From Sphingomonadaceae bacterium (GTDB taxonomy: Bacteria; Pseudomonadota; Alphaproteobacteria; Sphingomonadales; Sphingomonadaceae), in assembly GCA_947442095.1 (NCBI GenBank), contig CANEVG010000087.1:1-10956 (forward strand): a stretch of DNA of 10,956 nucleotides, in the 5' to 3' direction. Shown here piece after piece: positions 7,079 through 10,956 of this stretch (within the stretch, counting starts at the first letter, position 1; each line of letters opens with the position of its first letter). A model generated the notes under the pieces. The model was given only the letters and a program-made list of their open reading frames with translations, was not told where the DNA came from and did no database searches. A program made the position numbers and the translations under genes.

Positions 7079-8896
7079 TCACCACCCGCAAGCCTGCCCT
7101 TTGTTCTGTTTCTCCAGCCACGTCTGCAGCGGGGCGAAGTAGCGGATCATCGCCTTGCCGCTTATCTCGCGGCTGCCGGTAAAGGCTTCAAGCGCATCGG
7201 GCCAGGGCTTGCTGGCGCCCATGCTCAGCATGGCGTTCAGCTTCGCGCCGACGGCCTTGTTGCCATAGAAGCTGCAGCGGTGGAGCGGGCCTTTCCATCC
7301 GGCTTCGCGGCAGGCGGCTTCGTAGAACTGGAACTGCAGCACGCGGGCGAGGAAGTAGCGCGTGTAAGGCACGACCGCCGGGATGTGGTATTTCGCGCCG
7401 GCATCGAAGGCATCGGCGGGGCGCTCTGCCGGCGGCACGATGCCCTGATACTGGCGGCGCATCTCGGTCCATGAGGTGCCATAGGCTTCGGGCTTGATCT
7501 TGCCGCTGAAGACCTGCCATCGCCAGCGATCGATCAGCAAGCCGAAAGGCAGGAAGGCGACCTTGTCCATCGCCTGGCGCAGCAGGAGCCCGGTGTCCTT
7601 GTCTGCCGAGGGAACCTTGGCGCGATCGAGCAGGCCGATCTGGACGAGGTATTCCGGCGTGATCGAAAGCGCCATGGTGTCGCCGATCGCCTCGTGGAAG
7701 CCGTCGTTCGCGCCTTCCATGTAGTAGCGCGAGGGCTGCGCGTTGTAGGCGCGCTGGTAGTAGTTGTGGCCGAGTTCGTGATGGATGGTGATGAAATCAT
7801 CGCCATTGACCTTCGTGCACATCTTGATGCGCAGGTCGTTCTTGTTGTCGACGTTCCACGCAGAAGCATGGCAGACAACCTCGCGGTCGCGCGGCTTGGT
7901 GATCTGCGAGCGGGTCCAGAAGGTTTCGGGCAGCGGTGCTAGGCCGAGCGAGGTGTAGAAGCCCTCCCCCGCCCTCACCATCTTCACCGGATCGTAGCCC
8001 TTGGCGGTGAGCAGATCGGTGACATCGAAGCCCAGATCGCCTGCGCCCTTGGGGGCAACCACATCGTAGATACTGCCCCATTCCTGCGCCCACATGTTGC
8101 CGAGCAGATCGGCGCGGATCGGGCCGGTCTTGGCCTGCACAGCCTCGCCGTATTTCTCACCCAGCTTGCGGCGCGTGTAGCAGTGCAGCTGGACATAGAG
8201 CGGCTTGACCTCGGTCCAGATCTTCTCGGTGAGCGCGGCGAAGGCATCCGGCTCCATGTCGTAGTTCGAGCGCCACAGTGCGCCGGTATCGGCAAAGCCT
8301 AGCTCCTGCGCGCCAGCGTTGGAAAGCTCGACCAGCCGGGCGTAGTCGGTCTTCATCGGCTTGCCGACAGCGTCGTGCCACGAGAGCCACATTTCCTTCA
8401 GCTGGTCGGGATTGCGATTGCTGCCCATCGCCTCCTCGATGTCACTGCCATTGATGGGCGCGCCGTTCAGCGTGCCGTGACCCTTGCCATAAAGACCCTC
8501 GATGCGCGCCTGCCGCGTGCCATATTCGTCCGCGGCGCCGGGGGTAGTGGGAACCGGGCTGGAGATCTGGGTGCGCATCATGATCAGCTTGCGCTGGTCT
8601 TCGGCGGTGAGGCCGGGAACCTTGGCCATACGCGCGGCTTCAGCGGCAGTTTTGACCATGAGCGTGTTGAACTCGGCATTGGAGGCCGCGACGAGCGCTT
8701 CGGTATCGTCGGTGATGTTGGTCGAATAGACCCACTGGATGCGGCTTGCGCGCACCGTCTCGTCGAAATAGGCCTGATCGGCGGCCTTGATCCACACTTC
8801 GGCGTCAGCGCCGGAGGGGGCGGCACAGGCGGGGACGGCGAGGCTGGCGGCCGCCAGCGCAAAAACGGAAACAGCCAAGGAAACCGGGGATTTCAT
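7079..8896 (-). CDS. Exported M2-family dipeptidyl carboxypeptidase (ACE-like zinc peptidase)
   Basis: A 605-residue secreted zinc metallopeptidase related to animal angiotensin-converting enzyme; the family removes dipeptides from peptide C-termini. Zinc ligands are His373 and His377 in HELGH, with Glu402 in GANDGFHEAIGD. Lys502, His504 and Tyr511 in KYHIPAVVPYTRYF match the ACE residues that bind the substrate carboxylate (Lys511, His513, Tyr520 of testis ACE). The signal peptide is residues 1-25. Cleavage could be after ACA (signal peptidase I), or Cys24 in VPAC could be lipidated, though Pro at -2 is unusual in a lipobox. The ATG at 8896 was chosen because the signal peptide begins there; an in-frame TTG at 8983 overlaps the upstream hydrolase stop and would bury the signal under 29 residues. 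Last gene of the minus-strand group; its ribosome binding site is weak. It probably scavenges peptides in the periplasm. Confidence 0.93.
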   Translation of the reverse strand: MKSPVSLAVSVFALAAASLAVPACAAPSGADAEVWIKAADQAYFDETVRASRIQWVYSTNITDDTEALVAASNAEFNTLMVKTAAEAARMAKVPGLTAEDQRKLIMMRTQISSPVPTTPGAADEYGTRQARIEGLYGKGHGTLNGAPINGSDIEEAMGSNRNPDQLKEMWLSWHDAVGKPMKTDYARLVELSNAGAQELGFADTGALWRSNYDMEPDAFAALTEKIWTEVKPLYVQLHCYTRRKLGEKYGEAVQAKTGPIRADLLGNMWAQEWGSIYDVVAPKGAGDLGFDVTDLLTAKGYDPVKMVRAGEGFYTSLGLAPLPETFWTRSQITKPRDREVVCHASAWNVDNKNDLRIKMCTKVNGDDFITIHHELGHNYYQRAYNAQPSRYYMEGANDGFHEAIGDTMALSITPEYLVQIGLLDRAKVPSADKDTGLLLRQAMDKVAFLPFGLLIDRWRWQVFSGKIKPEAYGTSWTEMRRQYQGIVPPAERPADAFDAGAKYHIPAVVPYTRYFLARVLQFQFYEAACREAGWKGPLHRCSFYGNKAVGAKLNAMLSMGASKPWPDALEAFTGSREISGKAMIRYFAPLQTWLEKQNKGQACGW

Positions 8897-8979
8897 GGGG
8901 TGCGAACTTTCCGAAGGATGCGGCTGGGACGCATCTTCGGCGGCCCTTGCCCCGACCGATACTCGCCTCTGGACCAGCG

Positions 8980-9723
8980 TCAAGCAGTCAGAAATGAGAC
9001 CAGTTCGGCGCCCATCGCGGGCTCGGTCACGCAGCTCATGTGCGTGCCGGGGATCGTCGCACGGCGCGCATGGGGGAGCGCCTCGGCGAGCCGGTCAGCG
9101 CTGCCGTTGTCATTGTCCTTGTCGCCGCAAAGGGCCAGCGTGGGCATGGTGATAGCCAATAGAGCTTCGGGCGGCGTGTCCTCCATTGTGCCGAGCAGCA
9201 GGCGCGCTGCTTGTGGGTCGGTGCCCATGGTCTTTAGGAACTGTTGTGCGGCGTAGGCGGGATCACCGGGGCGGATCGTGCCGAAACGGTTCAGCATGTC
9301 GAGGAAGAAATCCTGCCGCTTTGCCCAGCCGGCAAGGCCTTCGAGGCCCATTCCCGAGAGGACCAGGCGGCGGGGCCGCGCACCTGCAATGACCGCGCGG
9401 GCTGCAGTGCGCGAGCCGAGCGAGAAACCGACGAGATCGTAGCTGCCAAGGCCCAGATGCGCGATGAGCGCCTCGAAGTCGCGCACGAGAACATCGGCCG
9501 GATAGGCGGCGGGATCATGCGGCGCAGCGCTGGTGCCGTGGGCGCGCAGATCGGGCATCAGGCATTCGAACCCGGCGGCGGAGAGCTGCGCGGCGGTGCC
9601 GTACTTGATCCAGTTGACGTGGGCGCTGGAGAACAGGCCGTGGAGCAGGATCACGGGGCGGCCTGCTCCAAGGCGGTGGAGCGTGAGCGGTGCGCCGTCG
9701 AAACCGGGGTAGGTCTCGCTCAT
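8980..9723 (-). CDS. Alpha/beta hydrolase
   Basis: A 247-residue single-domain serine hydrolase with no signal peptide, so probably cytosolic. The oxyanion-hole motif LLHGLFSS is at 26-33, the nucleophile elbow GFSLGS gives Ser101, the acid is probably Asp201 in CGDKDND, and the catalytic His is His228 in PGTHMS. The fold family includes esterases, lipases, lactonases and C-C bond hydrolases, and nothing visible fixes the substrate. Its ATG overlaps the TauE/SafE stop (ATGA) and it lacks a clear ribosome binding site, so translation is probably coupled to the upstream gene. An esterase-like role in an operon with a transporter is possible but unproven. Confidence 0.88.
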   Translation of the reverse strand: MSETYPGFDGAPLTLHRLGAGRPVILLHGLFSSAHVNWIKYGTAAQLSAAGFECLMPDLRAHGTSAAPHDPAAYPADVLVRDFEALIAHLGLGSYDLVGFSLGSRTAARAVIAGARPRRLVLSGMGLEGLAGWAKRQDFFLDMLNRFGTIRPGDPAYAAQQFLKTMGTDPQAARLLLGTMEDTPPEALLAITMPTLALCGDKDNDNGSADRLAEALPHARRATIPGTHMSCVTEPAMGAELVSFLTA

Positions 9724-10502
9724 TGGCTGAGCAGCTTGATGCCCGAGAACACCAGCACGGCGGCCAGTGCGGGGCGCAGCACATGATCGGGGGAACGCGT
9801 GGAGAGCAGGCTTCCGATCACCGCACCGGGCAGTGAGCCGACCAGCAGGCTGGCGAGCAGACCAAGATCGACCGAGCCTACGATCCAGTGCCCGAACCCG
9901 GCCACCAGCGTGAGCGGCACCGCATGCGCGATATCGGTGCCGACGATCTTCGAAACGCGCAGCGCCGGATAGAGCATGAGCAGTGCGGTGACGCCGATAG
10001 CCCCTGCCCCCACCGAACTGATCGTGACGAAAGTGCCCAAAAGCGCGCCGAGCACGACGGTGGGCACGCGGGCCTCCCGGTCGTCCAGTCGTTCATGCTG
10101 CTTGGCAAACACGGCGAGCTGCTTCTGGAACAGCGTGGCGACCGCCGTGATGATCAGCATGACGCCCAGGCACGTAACCATGATCTTGCTCGAATCCTGG
10201 CTAAGCTTGCCGAGGTTCGAAATCAGGATGAGCGTGACAATAGCGGCAGGGACGCTACCCGCCGCAAGGCGGCGCATGATATGCCAATCGACTGTCTTGC
10301 GCTTGCCGTGGATGGCCGAGCCGGCAGTCTTGGTGACAGCCGCGAACAGCAGATCCGTGCCAACCGCCGTAGCCGGGGCGACGCCGAACAGCAGCACGAG
10401 GATGGGGGTCATAAGCGAGCCGCCGCCCACGCCGGTCAGCCCGACGAGTAAGCCCACGAACAGCCCGGCCATGCCGTGCAGCAGATCGAAATGCGCAAAC
10501 AT
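9720..10502 (-). CDS. TauE/SafE-family membrane transporter
   Basis: A 260-residue integral membrane protein with about seven to eight hydrophobic segments. It shows the internal duplication of the family: GLLVGLTGVGGGSLMTPIL with AVGTD (18-50) in the first half, and GALLGTFVTISSVGAGAIG with IVGTD (152-190) in the second. The central stretch from about 127 to 146 is charged (KQHERLDDREAR) and probably forms the loop between halves. Characterised members export sulfite, sulfoacetate or related small organic anions, but many homologues have unknown substrates and no sulfur genes are visible here. The start is supported by AGGGGG a few bases upstream on the minus strand. It heads the minus-strand group with the alpha/beta hydrolase and M2 peptidase, and is divergent from the exported protein gene at 10713. 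Confidence 0.9.
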   Translation of the reverse strand: MFAHFDLLHGMAGLFVGLLVGLTGVGGGSLMTPILVLLFGVAPATAVGTDLLFAAVTKTAGSAIHGKRKTVDWHIMRRLAAGSVPAAIVTLILISNLGKLSQDSSKIMVTCLGVMLIITAVATLFQKQLAVFAKQHERLDDREARVPTVVLGALLGTFVTISSVGAGAIGVTALLMLYPALRVSKIVGTDIAHAVPLTLVAGFGHWIVGSVDLGLLASLLVGSLPGAVIGSLLSTRSPDHVLRPALAAVLVFSGIKLLSQ

Positions 10503-10624
10503 CCGTGCCCCCTACCGGTCCCGTACCTGGATCCGCATGGAAGCACCGGACTAGGGCCGCGCGGGCCGGGCTGCAATCCAAGAAAGTCTATCAACCGGGT
10601 TGACGTTGCTATCGAGCCCACTGG

Positions 10625-10657
10625 TCCGCAGCGGAACATTGTGGCCCTTTGGCGGTT
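10625..10657 (+). promoter_or_regulatory. Candidate EcfG-type general stress promoter with adjoining palindrome
   Basis: GGAAC (10633-10637), a 16-base spacer and GGTT (10654-10657) match the alphaproteobacterial EcfG promoter (GGAAC, 16-17 bases, CGTT) except for one base in the -10. Transcription would start near 10663-10665, about 50 bases before the ATG at 10713. A perfect 11-base palindrome, TCCGCAGCGGA (10625-10635), overlaps the -35 and could bind a regulator. Identified by eye only. Confidence 0.4.
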
Positions 10658-10712
10658 CTTTCGGGGCATGCGGCTGCGCACCCCCCGCGTCGCCGCCACG
10701 GAGTTCTCCATC

Positions 10713-10956
10713 ATGCGACGTTTTACGTATACCGCTGTCTTGGCAGCCACTGCGCTGTGCCTCTCGTTCGCCTCACCCGCCGCCGCGCAGGGCAAGGCCG
10801 AGCGCGCGCGCATCGCGATTGCCGAGGCGCAGACCAAAATTGACACAGCAGAAGCGCTCGGCACTTCGACCGCGCAGCCCGGCCAGACCGCCGCAGCCAA
10901 CGCGGCGCTGGCGCGCGCCAAGGAAAACCTTGCAGCAGGGCACAAGCCCGAAGCGA
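10713..10956 (+). CDS. Exported alanine-rich small protein, possibly DUF4398-like (cut by window edge)
   Basis: The visible 81 residues begin with a Sec signal peptide (MRRFTYTAVLAATALCLSFA, likely cleavage at AAA|QG near residue 25). They continue as an alanine- and charge-rich helical segment with repeated AEAQ, AALARAKENLAAG-like steps. The pattern resembles DUF4398 periplasmic proteins, which are often helical and sometimes precede an OmpA-type domain, but too little is visible to be sure. The start is supported by GGAG at 10700-10703, 9 bases upstream. The gene is divergent from the TauE/SafE gene and has its own candidate stress promoter. It could also be an unrelated coiled-coil envelope protein. 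Confidence 0.75.
   Translation, partial: MRRFTYTAVLAATALCLSFASPAAAQGKAERARIAIAEAQTKIDTAEALGTSTAQPGQTAAANAALARAKENLAAGHKPEA

Noticed and set aside
7064..7110. Possible bidirectional terminator between amn and the M2 peptidase (CAGGC ... GCCTG)
   Set aside because: The stem is only five pairs with a long loop and there is no T tract on either strand.
8375..9256. A 293-codon open frame on the plus strand
   Set aside because: It is antisense to the M2 peptidase and hydrolase, both supported by catalytic motifs. Its own translation is low-complexity and unrecognised.

Overview
The window is a high-GC chromosomal segment of an alphaproteobacterium, most likely of the order Sphingomonadales (the Erythrobacter, Novosphingobium and Sphingomonas type). 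I infer this from GC-rich third positions, the rpsF-rpsR-rplI order with a long acidic tail on L9, and a gene set typical of that order: a PilZ protein, a secreted penicillin-acylase-family enzyme, and a secreted M2 peptidase. I see no rRNA, tRNA, CRISPR array, insertion sequence, phage gene or attachment site. Nothing in base composition suggests recent transfer.

Layout from left to right. (1) Positions 1-1214, minus strand: a membrane-anchored class III adenylate cyclase whose last residues lie beyond the left edge. (2) Positions 1428-1832, plus strand: a stand-alone PilZ-domain protein, divergent from the cyclase. The pair places a cAMP synthase next to a likely c-di-GMP receptor. (3) Positions 2032-3231, plus strand: the ribosomal protein operon rpsF-rpsR-rplI, preceded by a leader with a possible autoregulatory hairpin and closed by a strong intrinsic terminator at 3262-3295. 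(4) Positions 3422-5581, plus strand: an exported Ntn-hydrolase acylase with a candidate promoter and an inverted repeat over the -35 box. AMP nucleosidase (amn, 5627-7063) follows 45 bases downstream. (5) Positions 7079-10502, minus strand, convergent with amn: transcribed as TauE/SafE transporter, alpha/beta hydrolase, then an exported ACE-like M2 dipeptidyl carboxypeptidase. The first two overlap by ATGA and the third follows after 83 bases. (6) Position 10713 to the right edge, plus strand: the start of an exported, alanine-rich small protein, with a candidate EcfG-type general stress promoter upstream.

Most of the window is housekeeping and common accessory metabolism. I found no clear undescribed multi-gene system. 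The points worth a second look are regulatory: the divergent cyclase/PilZ pair, the rpsF leader hairpin, the operator-like repeat before the acylase, and the stress-type promoter at the right edge. All functional calls come from reading motifs by eye; no similarity search was run.
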